From positions 1 through 15,478 of the forward strand of contig CAIKVF010000046.1 in assembly GCA_903830745.1 (NCBI GenBank): DNA of 15,478 bases. Reading direction: 5' to 3'. The notes under the pieces are model-generated. The model saw nothing but the letters and a program-made list of their open reading frames with translations. It was not told where the DNA came from and searched no databases. This stretch comes from an uncultured Actinomycetes bacterium (GTDB lineage Bacteria > Actinomycetota > Acidimicrobiia > Acidimicrobiales > RAAP-2). This document shows positions 5,925 through 12,966 of the stretch, in pieces. Position numbers and translations under genes: made by a program. How positions within the stretch are numbered: position 1 is the first letter of the stretch; each line of letters starts with the position of its first letter.

Positions 5925-8453
5925 GTGTTTCTTAAGCGATTAACCATGAAGGGCTTCAAGTCCTTTGCCGACAATACGGTCATTGAGTTCGAGCCGGGCG
6001 TCACTGCAGTTGTGGGGCCAAACGGATCTGGAAAGTCCAATGTTGTTGACGCAGTTGTTTGGGTACTTGGTGCTCAGGGAACAAAAATTCTTCGAAGTGC
6101 AAAAATGGATGACGTCATTTTCGCTGGTACTACCAACAAGGCAGCACTTGGACGCGCTGAAGTTTCTCTAACACTTGATAACTCAGATGGTCGTCTCACC
6201 GTTGACGGTGCCGAAGTAACAATTTCTCGCACACTGTTTCGCAATGGTGACTCCGAATACGCAATCAACGGAACCACATGTCGCTTGCTCGATATCCAAG
6301 AACTTCTTTCTGACTCTGGTGTTGGACGTAACCAGCACATGATTATTGGTCAGGGACAGCTCGACTCAATTTTGCAATCAACCCCAGAACATCGACGTTC
6401 AGTAATTGAAGAAGCCGCAGGTGTTTCAATTCACCGTCGACGTAAAGAACGATCTGAACGACGTCTTGCACAGACGCAAGAAAATCTTGAACGACTTGGC
6501 GACCTCGTGCGCGAAGTTCGTCGTCAAATGCGACCACTGGAGCGTCAAGCACAATCAGCTCGCAGTTTTGCTGAAGTTGAAGCGGAGCTCCGTGCAGCGC
6601 GTCACGCACTCTTTTCAAATCGTGCTGCAACCTTTGAATCGCGTCAGGTTGAGCTTGGAAAAGAACTCGCGGAGTTCTCATCTAAGGAGCAGGAAGTTCG
6701 AAATGAAATTCTGACTCTTGACGCCAGAGCTTCAGCAACAGCATCAGAAATGACGAGTCGCCGTGAAGAAACACTCGCTTCAACACTTGGAACGTTGCAA
6801 GGACTTGCAGAGCGTGCTCGAGGAACTGCGTCGATTATTCAAGAGCGCGAGCGCTCACTCAAGATCGCACTCATTGCATCAGCTGACGAAAACGTAATTG
6901 CAACGCTTGAAGCAGACGCCGCGAAGCTTGAATCAGACCTCGTTGGTCTTGGTGCAGAAGAAGCGCTATTGAGCGGACAGCGTGAAGCACTCGAGAGTGT
7001 TCGTAATGAACTGAAAACCGCAGAGAACGACTTCGTCACTGCATGGGGTGCAGGTTCTGGAGATGACCTTGAACTTCTTAATCACGAAATCAGTCGACTT
7101 GGTGAACTGATCGCAGAACTCGAAAATGTTGTGAACTCAATGACCAATGACAGTGGAGAGCTTTCTGGTCAAGTGATCCTCATTAATGAAGAGCTCAACG
7201 CTCTTCGAGCACAACTTCCTGTTCTCGAACAAGCAGTCAACAATGCGGCAGAACACCGTGCAGTTCTTGATGAATCTCGCGAGAAACTTGAAGGTCAGCG
7301 AAATCGTGTTGGCGACCTTGCGACAGAGCTACTCACTCGTGAAGTTGAGTTTGGTGAGCGCCGCCGTCTTATCGAACAACGTCAAAACGAAATTGAACAG
7401 CGACTTGAAGGTCGCTCTAGTGAGCGTGCTGAAGCTGCGAGCCGTCGTGGGTCTCTTGAATTTGACCTTCAGGTTCTTGAGCGACTTGCTGCGCTCGTTA
7501 CTCGTGCATCTAGTGAGATCCGCACATCACAAGAAGCAATGGACTCAACGTACCGCGAGCAACTTGAAGCTTCACGTGCTGGTGCTGAACGCCTCGAAGA
7601 AGTTCGCCGTGCCCGCAGTAACGCTGAGCGCCGCTTAGGCGAAGTCTCCGACCTCGTTCGTACTCGTGAGATTGAACAAGCTGAGCTTGCGATTAAGACA
7701 ACAAACCTGCTCGAACTAATTCACCGTGACCTTGGAATCTTCCCGCACGAACTAGGTGCTCCATCACACATTGATCTACCCGATGGTGTTTCACTTGAAC
7801 AGCGGGTGGGTGAACTTGAGGCTCGTATTACGTCACTTGGGCCAATCAACCCTCTTGCGCTTGAGGAGCTAACAGTTCTAGAAGAGCGCTACAAGGAACT
7901 TGATGCACAGGTCACAGACGTTCGAAACGCTCGTCGTGAACTTCAAGAAGTCATTCGAGCAGTCGACAAAGAAATCATGGAGACGTTCTCAAGTGCAGCA
8001 GCAGACGTTAATGAGCACTTCTCTACGCTGATCTCTACGCTGTTTCCAGGTGGACATGGTCGACTTGTTCTCACTGATCCAGAAGACCCACTTAATACTG
8101 GTGTTGAAATTGAACTTCGCCCAATGGGACAGAACGTACGACGCATGTCACTTCTTTCAGGTGGACAGCGTTCAATCGCTGCACTGGCGTTTTTGTTCGC
8201 GATCTTCCGCTCACGCCCTTCGCCCTTCTACATGCTTGACGAAGTTGAAGCAGCACTTGACGACGTCAACCTGCAACGTTTCTTGGGACTCGTAGACGAA
8301 TTCCGTGACGAAGCTCAGTTGCTTATTGTTACGCACCAAAAGCGCACTATGGAATCCGCTGACGCTCTTTACGGAGTCACCATGGTTCCAGGATCATCAT
8401 CAAAGGTTGTTAGCCAGCGGGTAAAGCGCACTGAGGGCGCCACGACCTCGTGA
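5925..8453 (+). CDS. smc: chromosome-segregation SMC protein, apparently hinge-less
   Basis: SMC dimers with ScpA and ScpB extrude DNA loops and organise the chromosome. Both ATPase head halves are intact. Walker A GPNGSGKS is at residues 31-38, the IIGQGQ segment at 140-145, and the signature LSGGQ at 744-748. Walker B/D-loop FYMLDEVEAALDD is at 768-780 (usually DEVD), and the C-terminal THQKRTME...GVTM is present. The C-arm junction LGPINPLALEEL (638-649) is typical. The total is 842 residues, against roughly 1150-1200 for bacterial SMCs. Between the heads (about 166-690) there is only charged coiled-coil sequence with short breaks (373-381, 405-416, Pro432) and the usual joint-like insert near 600-622. 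There is no 150-residue globular hinge, and the single cysteine (119) excludes a Rad50-type CxxC hook. The start is GTG; the stop overlaps ftsY as GTGA. scpA and scpB are not in the window. Confidence 0.93.
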   Translation: MFLKRLTMKGFKSFADNTVIEFEPGVTAVVGPNGSGKSNVVDAVVWVLGAQGTKILRSAKMDDVIFAGTTNKAALGRAEVSLTLDNSDGRLTVDGAEVTISRTLFRNGDSEYAINGTTCRLLDIQELLSDSGVGRNQHMIIGQGQLDSILQSTPEHRRSVIEEAAGVSIHRRRKERSERRLAQTQENLERLGDLVREVRRQMRPLERQAQSARSFAEVEAELRAARHALFSNRAATFESRQVELGKELAEFSSKEQEVRNEILTLDARASATASEMTSRREETLASTLGTLQGLAERARGTASIIQERERSLKIALIASADENVIATLEADAAKLESDLVGLGAEEALLSGQREALESVRNELKTAENDFVTAWGAGSGDDLELLNHEISRLGELIAELENVVNSMTNDSGELSGQVILINEELNALRAQLPVLEQAVNNAAEHRAVLDESREKLEGQRNRVGDLATELLTREVEFGERRRLIEQRQNEIEQRLEGRSSERAEAASRRGSLEFDLQVLERLAALVTRASSEIRTSQEAMDSTYREQLEASRAGAERLEEVRRARSNAERRLGEVSDLVRTREIEQAELAIKTTNLLELIHRDLGIFPHELGAPSHIDLPDGVSLEQRVGELEARITSLGPINPLALEELTVLEERYKELDAQVTDVRNARRELQEVIRAVDKEIMETFSSAAADVNEHFSTLISTLFPGGHGRLVLTDPEDPLNTGVEIELRPMGQNVRRMSLLSGGQRSIAALAFLFAIFRSRPSPFYMLDEVEAALDDVNLQRFLGLVDEFRDEAQLLIVTHQKRTMESADALYGVTMVPGSSSKVVSQRVKRTEGATTS

Positions 8454-9502
8454 CCATTGCACTCATTGCTGTTGCAGTCCTCGTAGTACTCCTTGTTTTG
8501 GTTTCGCTTCGACGTCGCTCGCGTAGACAAAAGTTCATTGCACCCCAGCAAGTCCGTAAGGCAATGCCGGACGTTCTTGTAAAAGACGTTGCTCCACGAC
8601 CATCAATTGAACCTGCTGCTTCGCTAGACCTTTCGCAGCGTCTCGGATCTTCTCGAAGCATTTTCGAACGTGTCCGTTCTATTTCAAGTACCGGCTCATT
8701 AAGCGACGATCAGATTGACACGGTAGAAGAAGTACTGCTTCGAAGCGATGTGGGCGTCAAAGTAACGAATGAAATCTTGCAAGACCTCAAGACGAATGGT
8801 GCGCCAAACGGCGTTGCGAGCGCAGTTCGTGCAGCTCTACTTGGAAGTCTTGGTGGTGACCGTTCGGTAACGACGAGCGCAGATGCTGGTCGAGTCCCAG
8901 TGTGGCTATTTGTTGGTGTCAACGGTGTTGGCAAAACAACAACTATTGGAAAACTCTCACAGCGTTTTGTTTCAGATGGCAAGAAAGTCGTCCTCGCCGC
9001 AGGAGACACATTTCGTGCTGCTGCGTCAGAGCAACTTCAAATGTGGGCCGAGCGTACTGGCGCGGACATTGTGCGTGCGGGTGAAGGCGCGGACCCGAGT
9101 TCTGTTGTTCATGATGCAATTGGTCGCGCTAGTGCCAGAAAGAGCGACATAGTTCTTGCAGATACCGCTGGTCGACGTGCGAATAGTTCTAACTTGCTCG
9201 ATGAACTCAGCAAAGTGCGCCGAGTGGCTGACCGCGAACCTGGGCAAGTCGTTGAGACCTTCATGGTCCTTGATGCAACAACGGGCCAAAATGCGTTGAC
9301 GCAAGCACGTGAATTCTTAGGTGCTGCATCAGTGACAGGGATTGTTCTTACCAAGCTTGATGGAACCGCACGAGGTGGCATTGTTGTCGCCATTGAGCGC
9401 GAGCTTGGTATTCCGGTGAAGTTCGTAGGAGTGGGCGAAGGCGTTCAAGATCTCATTGTTTTTGAGCCTGTGGCCTTTGTTGATTCGCTCCTCGACGCCT
9501 AA
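8450..9502 (+). CDS. ftsY: signal recognition particle receptor FtsY
   Basis: FtsY is the membrane-associated GTPase that docks the SRP-ribosome complex at the translocon. The 350-residue product starts with a hydrophobic segment (residues 3-19) followed by RRRSRRQK, giving a signal-anchor as in other actinobacterial FtsY proteins. A short linker follows, then the N domain (about 65-135) and the G domain: G1 GVNGVGKTTTIGKL (156-169), DTFRAAASEQL (186-196), G3 DTAGR (238-242), G4 TKLDGTARGG (301-310), and GVGEGVQDL (327-335). The residue after DTAGR is Arg rather than the common Leu. The GTG start overlaps the smc stop by 4 bases. The smc-ftsY-ffh order places both SRP GTPases together. Confidence 0.96.
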   Translation: MTIALIAVAVLVVLLVLVSLRRRSRRQKFIAPQQVRKAMPDVLVKDVAPRPSIEPAASLDLSQRLGSSRSIFERVRSISSTGSLSDDQIDTVEEVLLRSDVGVKVTNEILQDLKTNGAPNGVASAVRAALLGSLGGDRSVTTSADAGRVPVWLFVGVNGVGKTTTIGKLSQRFVSDGKKVVLAAGDTFRAAASEQLQMWAERTGADIVRAGEGADPSSVVHDAIGRASARKSDIVLADTAGRRANSSNLLDELSKVRRVADREPGQVVETFMVLDATTGQNALTQAREFLGAASVTGIVLTKLDGTARGGIVVAIERELGIPVKFVGVGEGVQDLIVFEPVAFVDSLLDA

Positions 9503-9505
9503 AGG

Positions 9506-9511
9506 TAGCCT
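9506..9511 (+). promoter_or_regulatory. putative -10 box TAGCCT of leaderless ffh promoter
   Basis: TAGCCT (TANNNT) lies in the 15-base ftsY-ffh gap and ends 6 bases before the ATG at 9518. AAAGG at 9501-9505 could instead act as a distant ribosome binding site, 12 bases from the ATG, which is too far to be efficient. Confidence 0.42.
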
Positions 9512-9517
9512 TCAAGC

Positions 9518-11008
9518 ATGTTTGATGCACTCAGCGAACGCCTAGAACGACTCGGATCGTCTCTTCGCTCTAAGGGAAGACTCACTGACGCTGACCTTGA
9601 TGAAGCGTTACTAGAAGTACGAAGCGCACTTCTAGAAGCAGACGTTGAACTCGGAGTTGTTAGAGCGTTCCTCGACGCAGTTCGCGAGCGTCTCAGTGGA
9701 ACTGCGCTCAGTCAGAGTCTCTCTCCAGGACAACAAGTCATCAAGGCAGTGCACGAGCAACTCATTGAAGTTCTCGGTGGCGCGCCGTTGAAGGTCACCT
9801 ACGCCTCGAAGCCACCAACAGTTATTCTTCTCGCGGGTCTTCAGGGTGCGGGTAAAACAACTACCGCAGCCAAACTCGCATCATGGTTTAAGCAGCAGGG
9901 AAGAAACCCGTATCTCATCGCAGCAGACTTACAGCGCCCCGCTGCAGTTGAGCAACTACGAGTTCTCGGTGCACAAATTGGTGTTGATGTTTTCAGCGAC
10001 ACATCTAACCCAGTGAAGGTCGCCAAGCGCGGTCTCGCTGAAGCTGCTCGCATTGGTAGAGACATTGTCATTATTGACACCGCTGGTCGACTCGCAATTG
10101 ACAAAGAACTCATGAAAGAAGTTCGCTCTATCAGTGATGCAACTTCTCCTCACTACACATTCTTGGTAATTGATGCAGTAACTGGACAAGATGCTGTGCT
10201 CACCGCTCGTTCATTCCACGAGACATTGGCGCTGTCAGGAATCATTGTCACCAAGCTTGACTACGACGCACGTGGTGGAGCGGTGCTCTCGGCACGTGGC
10301 GTTGTTGGAAAGCCAGTGGTCTTTGCATCAACTGGTGAAAAGATTGCGGACTTTGATTTATTCCACCCAGACCGCATGGCGTCACGAATCTTGGGAATGG
10401 GCGACATGTTGTCACTCATTGAACAAGCTGAGCGCACCATGGACAAAGACGTTCTCGCTGAGTCGTCTGGACGAATGCTCAGTGGAACGTTCACCCTCGA
10501 TGACTTCATGGCGCAACTGAATCAAGTTAGGAAGATGGGCTCAATGGGTGGGCTTATGAAGTTGATGCCGGGTGTGACCAAAGAGATGCGCCAAGCCGCA
10601 GACAATGTCGACGATGGTCAACTCAATCGCGTTGAAGCAATCATCAAGTCCATGACTCCGAAAGAACGTCGTGATCCAAACCTTCTAGATAGTTCACGTC
10701 GAACTCGAATCGCTAAAGGATCAGGCACCAGCGTTAATGCTGTCAATCAACTCATGAAGCAGTTTGGCGACATGAAGAAAATGATGCGACAGATGAGCGG
10801 TGGGGGCATGCCAAACCTTCCTGGCGGCATGGGCAAAATGGCCCAAATGGCTGCTCGTTCCGGTGCCTCACGAGGCGATGATCTGCCTCCTGGCTTTGAA
10901 GCCTTAGGCGCTGGCATGCAGGCGGGCACGTCAGCACCACGACCCGGTGGCGGCGGAAAAAACAAGAAGAAAAAGGGTGGGAGAGTTACCCCACCAAAAC
11001 AACGCTAA
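9518..11008 (+). CDS. ffh: signal recognition particle protein Ffh
   Basis: Ffh binds 4.5S/SRP RNA and emerging signal sequences and delivers ribosomes to FtsY. The 496-residue product has an N-terminal four-helix domain (MFDALSERLE...), G1 GLQGAGKTTTAAKL (107-120), ADLQRPAAVEQL (136-147), G3 DTAGRL (187-192), VIDAVTGQDA (217-226), and G4 TKLD (245-248) followed by YDARGG. The TGEK and FHPDRMASRILGMGD stretches lead into the methionine-rich M domain (about 325-450) with RIAKGSGTSVNAVNQLMKQF at 397-416. Tyr249 replaces the usual Gly of the DGDARGG loop. The C-terminal tail is Gly/Lys-rich (GGGGKNKKKKGG). The ATG start gives the exact family N-terminus. Confidence 0.97.
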   Translation: MFDALSERLERLGSSLRSKGRLTDADLDEALLEVRSALLEADVELGVVRAFLDAVRERLSGTALSQSLSPGQQVIKAVHEQLIEVLGGAPLKVTYASKPPTVILLAGLQGAGKTTTAAKLASWFKQQGRNPYLIAADLQRPAAVEQLRVLGAQIGVDVFSDTSNPVKVAKRGLAEAARIGRDIVIIDTAGRLAIDKELMKEVRSISDATSPHYTFLVIDAVTGQDAVLTARSFHETLALSGIIVTKLDYDARGGAVLSARGVVGKPVVFASTGEKIADFDLFHPDRMASRILGMGDMLSLIEQAERTMDKDVLAESSGRMLSGTFTLDDFMAQLNQVRKMGSMGGLMKLMPGVTKEMRQAADNVDDGQLNRVEAIIKSMTPKERRDPNLLDSSRRTRIAKGSGTSVNAVNQLMKQFGDMKKMMRQMSGGGMPNLPGGMGKMAQMAARSGASRGDDLPPGFEALGAGMQAGTSAPRPGGGGKNKKKKGGRVTPPKQR

Positions 11009-11011
11009 ACT
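11003..11011 (+). promoter_or_regulatory. putative -10 element CGCTAAACT upstream of rpsP
   Basis: The nine bases CGCTAAACT, containing the -10-like TAAACT (11006-11011), overlap the ffh stop and recur exactly before rplS (12923-12931), each preceded by an AAAAC run. A start site near 11018 would give an rpsP leader of about 60 bases. No good -35 is seen at the right distance here. Confidence 0.35.
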
Positions 11012-11033
11012 TGGACCTCGGGTATTTTGCCCA

Positions 11034-11051
11034 GTTCCGGTGGACCGGGAC
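11034..11051 (+). other. hairpin in the rpsP leader
   Basis: GTTCCGG and CCGGGAC (one G-U pair as RNA) form a 7-bp stem closed by the tetraloop UGGA, within the 70-base ffh-rpsP gap. A weaker GGGT/GCCC stem with an AUUUU loop lies just before it (11020-11032). The sequence after the stem (AAATAAAGG) is not U-rich, so this is not a standard intrinsic terminator; an attenuator-like or translational control element is possible. Confidence 0.35.
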
Positions 11052-11078
11052 AAATAAAGGTTTGAAGGGAATTACGAC

Positions 11079-11375
11079 GTGACTGTGAAACTTCGTTTGG
11101 TACGAATGGGTAAGAAGAAGCAACCGACCTACCGTGTTGTTGCTGCTGAGAGCCGCCGTGCCCGTTCAGGTGCATTCCTCGAAATCGTTGGCACATACCA
11201 ACCTCGTGGTATCTCACTTGCTCAGCCAGAACTCGTTTACAACATCGACAACGACAAGGCTGTTGCTTGGTTGATGAATGGCGCTCAGCCAACTGAGCGT
11301 GTGGCAAAACTGCTTAAGGGCAGTGGTGCACTCGACCAGTTTGCGGCTGCAAAGGCTGCAAAGGCCGCCAAGTGA
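11079..11375 (+). CDS. rpsP: 30S ribosomal protein S16
   Basis: S16 is an early-binding small-subunit assembly protein. The 98-residue product starts TVKLRLVRMGKKKQPTYRVV, continues with the ESRRARSGAFLEIVGTYQP motif, and has NDKAVAWLMNGAQPTERVAKLL. The last residues form a small Ala/Lys tail (AAKAAKAAK). The start is GTG with GAAGGGA eight bases upstream. The stop overlaps khpA as GTGA. rpsP-khpA-rimM-trmD-rplS is a standard actinobacterial ribosome-maturation operon. Confidence 0.98.
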   Translation: MTVKLRLVRMGKKKQPTYRVVAAESRRARSGAFLEIVGTYQPRGISLAQPELVYNIDNDKAVAWLMNGAQPTERVAKLLKGSGALDQFAAAKAAKAAK

Positions 11376-11701
11376 GCGACGTCAACGACGACTACGTCGC
11401 CGGTGACATCAATACAATCGACGAAGTAGCTGAAACTCGTAGCGACTTCAATGCTGAAAGTGCTGCGACGGCAACTGCTGCGCTTACTTTCATTGCTAAG
11501 TCACTTGCTGAAGACCCAAACGATGTTTCGGTTGCTGTAGCTGAGCGCAACGACAAGGTTGTTCTTTCGCTCACCGTTGGTCCAAACGACATGGGCCGCG
11601 TTATTGGTCGTCGTGGCCGCACCGCACAAGCCATCCGCGCACTCGTTGCTGCTGCTGGTTCACGTGACGGTATTACGACTTCTGTCGACATCGTCGACTA
11701 G
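11372..11701 (+). CDS. khpA: KH-domain RNA-binding protein KhpA with acidic N-terminal extension
   Basis: KhpA is a small KH-domain protein that binds RNA, in several bacteria together with KhpB, and influences cell-division or wall genes. The 109-residue product carries the KH core from about residue 36 (TAALTFIAKSLAEDPNDVSV) and the GxxG RNA-binding loop as GRRG (79-82) in DMGRVIGRRGRTAQAIRAL. About 35 acidic residues precede the core (many Asp/Glu and only one Arg), making it longer than the usual 75-80. No ATG, GTG or TTG occurs in frame between the GTG at 11372 and the core, and the start overlaps the rpsP stop by GTGA, so the extension seems real. Confidence 0.92.
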   Translation: MSDVNDDYVAGDINTIDEVAETRSDFNAESAATATAALTFIAKSLAEDPNDVSVAVAERNDKVVLSLTVGPNDMGRVIGRRGRTAQAIRALVAAAGSRDGITTSVDIVD

Positions 11702-11703
11702 TT

Positions 11704-12192
11704 GTGAGCGCTTCAGAGCGCCCTACGCTCGAAGTCGGGCGAATCATCAAGGCCCAGGGTCTCAAGGGTCAAGTTCTTGTCGATTTCTGGACCGACCGCG
11801 TTTCAGAACGCATTACGCCTGGAACTGAACTACGTACCGAACGTGGTGTGCTTGTAGTCAAAGCTGGTGCCAAACACCAACAGCGCTACATAGTTTCCTT
11901 TGAGGGAACAACCACTCGTGAACAAGCCGAAGCATTACGAGGGCTCGTGCTTTCTGCTCCTGGACTTGATGATGATGACGCAATCTGGATTGATGAGTTG
12001 TTCAATGCACAGGTATACGACCAAGACGGCATTCTGCGAGGCAAAGTTATAGAAGTAGAAGAAAACCCAGCGAGTGACATTTTGATTCTCGACACTGGCT
12101 TTCTTGTGCCGCTGGCGTTTGTTGTAGAAGTTGAGGCGAACACTCGCATCGACATTGAGGCACCGAAGGGACTATTCGAAGATGAGAATTGA
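11704..12192 (+). CDS. rimM: ribosome maturation factor RimM
   Basis: RimM assists maturation of the 30S head and binds S19. The 162-residue product has an N-terminal barrel with the family start LEVGRIIKAQGLKGQVLVDF, a YIVSFEGTTTREQAEALRG segment, and a C-terminal PRC-barrel domain (IWIDELFNAQVYDQDGILRGKVIEVEENPASDILIL) ending in the LVPLAFVVEVE pattern. The GTG start lies two bases after the khpA stop, with no distinct ribosome binding site, and is probably coupled. The end overlaps trmD by 11 bases. Length and order are typical. Confidence 0.95.
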   Translation: MSASERPTLEVGRIIKAQGLKGQVLVDFWTDRVSERITPGTELRTERGVLVVKAGAKHQQRYIVSFEGTTTREQAEALRGLVLSAPGLDDDDAIWIDELFNAQVYDQDGILRGKVIEVEENPASDILILDTGFLVPLAFVVEVEANTRIDIEAPKGLFEDEN

Positions 12193-12910
12193 TGTCCTAA
12201 CGCTGTTCCCAGAAGCAATCGCTCAGTACGCGAACACTTCTGTACTCGGACGCGCGGCAGAACGAAATATTTGGGAACTACATGTGCATGATCTTCGAGA
12301 TGAAACAACTGACGTTCACCGCAGTGTTGATGACACTCCTTACGGCGGGGGAGCAGGCATGGTGCTTCGTGCAGAACCCATTGTTGCGACAATGGAGAAG
12401 AACCCGTTAATTAAGAAGCCTCTCATTGCACTCAGCCCATCGGGCCGACCATTCACTCACGAAATAGCACGAGAGCTAAGTGCTCTTGACGGCTTCTCAC
12501 TTCTTTGTGGTCGCTACGAGGGTTTTGACCAACGAGCACTAGACCTTGTCGTTGATGATGAAATCTCGCTCGGTGACTTTGTGCTTGCTGGTGGGGAGTT
12601 AGCTGCACTGTGTGTCATTGAGTCAGTTGTTCGATTACTTCCAGGTGCGCTCGGAAACGATGAATCAAGTGTTGAGGAGTCATTCGGAGATGGCCTGCTG
12701 GAATATCCTCACTACACCAAGCCCGCAGAATTTCGAGGTCTCGAAGTTCCAGAGGTGCTGCGCTCAGGTGACCACGCAAAAATCGCTAGGTGGCGCCACG
12801 CACAGGCCCTCAGACGCACCATAAATCGCCGTCCTGACCTCATTGAGCGACGAGGCGGACTCAGCTCCAGTGATCAGGAAATCTTGGCTGAATTCCCTCC
12901 TTTGGATTAG
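12182..12910 (+). CDS. trmD: tRNA (guanine37-N1)-methyltransferase TrmD, Glu at catalytic Asp position
   Basis: TrmD methylates G37 next to the anticodon and prevents +1 frameshifting; it is a knotted SPOUT dimer. The 242-residue product has MRIDVLTLFPE, VDDTPYGGGAGMV (49-61), LSPSGR (84-89, usually LSPQGR), LLCGRYEGFDQR (107-118), and DEISLGDFVLAGGELAAL (126-143). Arg151 stands in VVRLLPG and PHYTKPAEFRG at 176-186. Aligned by eye with E. coli TrmD, catalytic Asp169 (EDSF) corresponds to Glu166 (EESF). The LLE in GLLEYPHY is, as I recall, common in actinobacteria. The ATG at 12182 is used because the family begins exactly there; a longer reading from 12131 overlaps rimM and is rejected. Confidence 0.95.
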   Translation: MRIDVLTLFPEAIAQYANTSVLGRAAERNIWELHVHDLRDETTDVHRSVDDTPYGGGAGMVLRAEPIVATMEKNPLIKKPLIALSPSGRPFTHEIARELSALDGFSLLCGRYEGFDQRALDLVVDDEISLGDFVLAGGELAALCVIESVVRLLPGALGNDESSVEESFGDGLLEYPHYTKPAEFRGLEVPEVLRSGDHAKIARWRHAQALRRTINRRPDLIERRGGLSSSDQEILAEFPPLD

Positions 12911-12931
12911 ACCGCTAAAACCCGCTAAACT
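12902..12931 (+). promoter_or_regulatory. putative rplS promoter with 10-bp spaced repeat
   Basis: TTGGAT (12902-12907) and TAAACT (12926-12931), separated by 18 bp, resemble -35 and -10 elements overlapping the trmD stop. CGCTAAA occurs twice with a 10-bp period (12913-12919 and 12923-12929), one helical turn apart. A start near 12938 would give a leader of about 29 bases containing the ribosome binding site GAAAGGG (12951-12957). Confidence 0.45.
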
Positions 12932-12966
12932 CTTAAAGCCTCAGTGATCCGAAAGGGACCGCTCTC

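Noticed and set aside
7186..7638. 150-codon plus-strand frame inside smc
   Set aside because: It is an out-of-frame reading of coiled-coil sequence; the smc frame is continuous, so it is neither a frameshifted hinge nor a separate gene.
12131..12181. 17-residue extension of TrmD
   Set aside because: It overlaps rimM, and the family starts at MRIDVLTLFPE.
11886..12392. 168-codon minus-strand frame opposite rimM and trmD
   Set aside because: Both plus-strand genes are unambiguous; no ribosome binding site or recognisable domain supports the minus frame.
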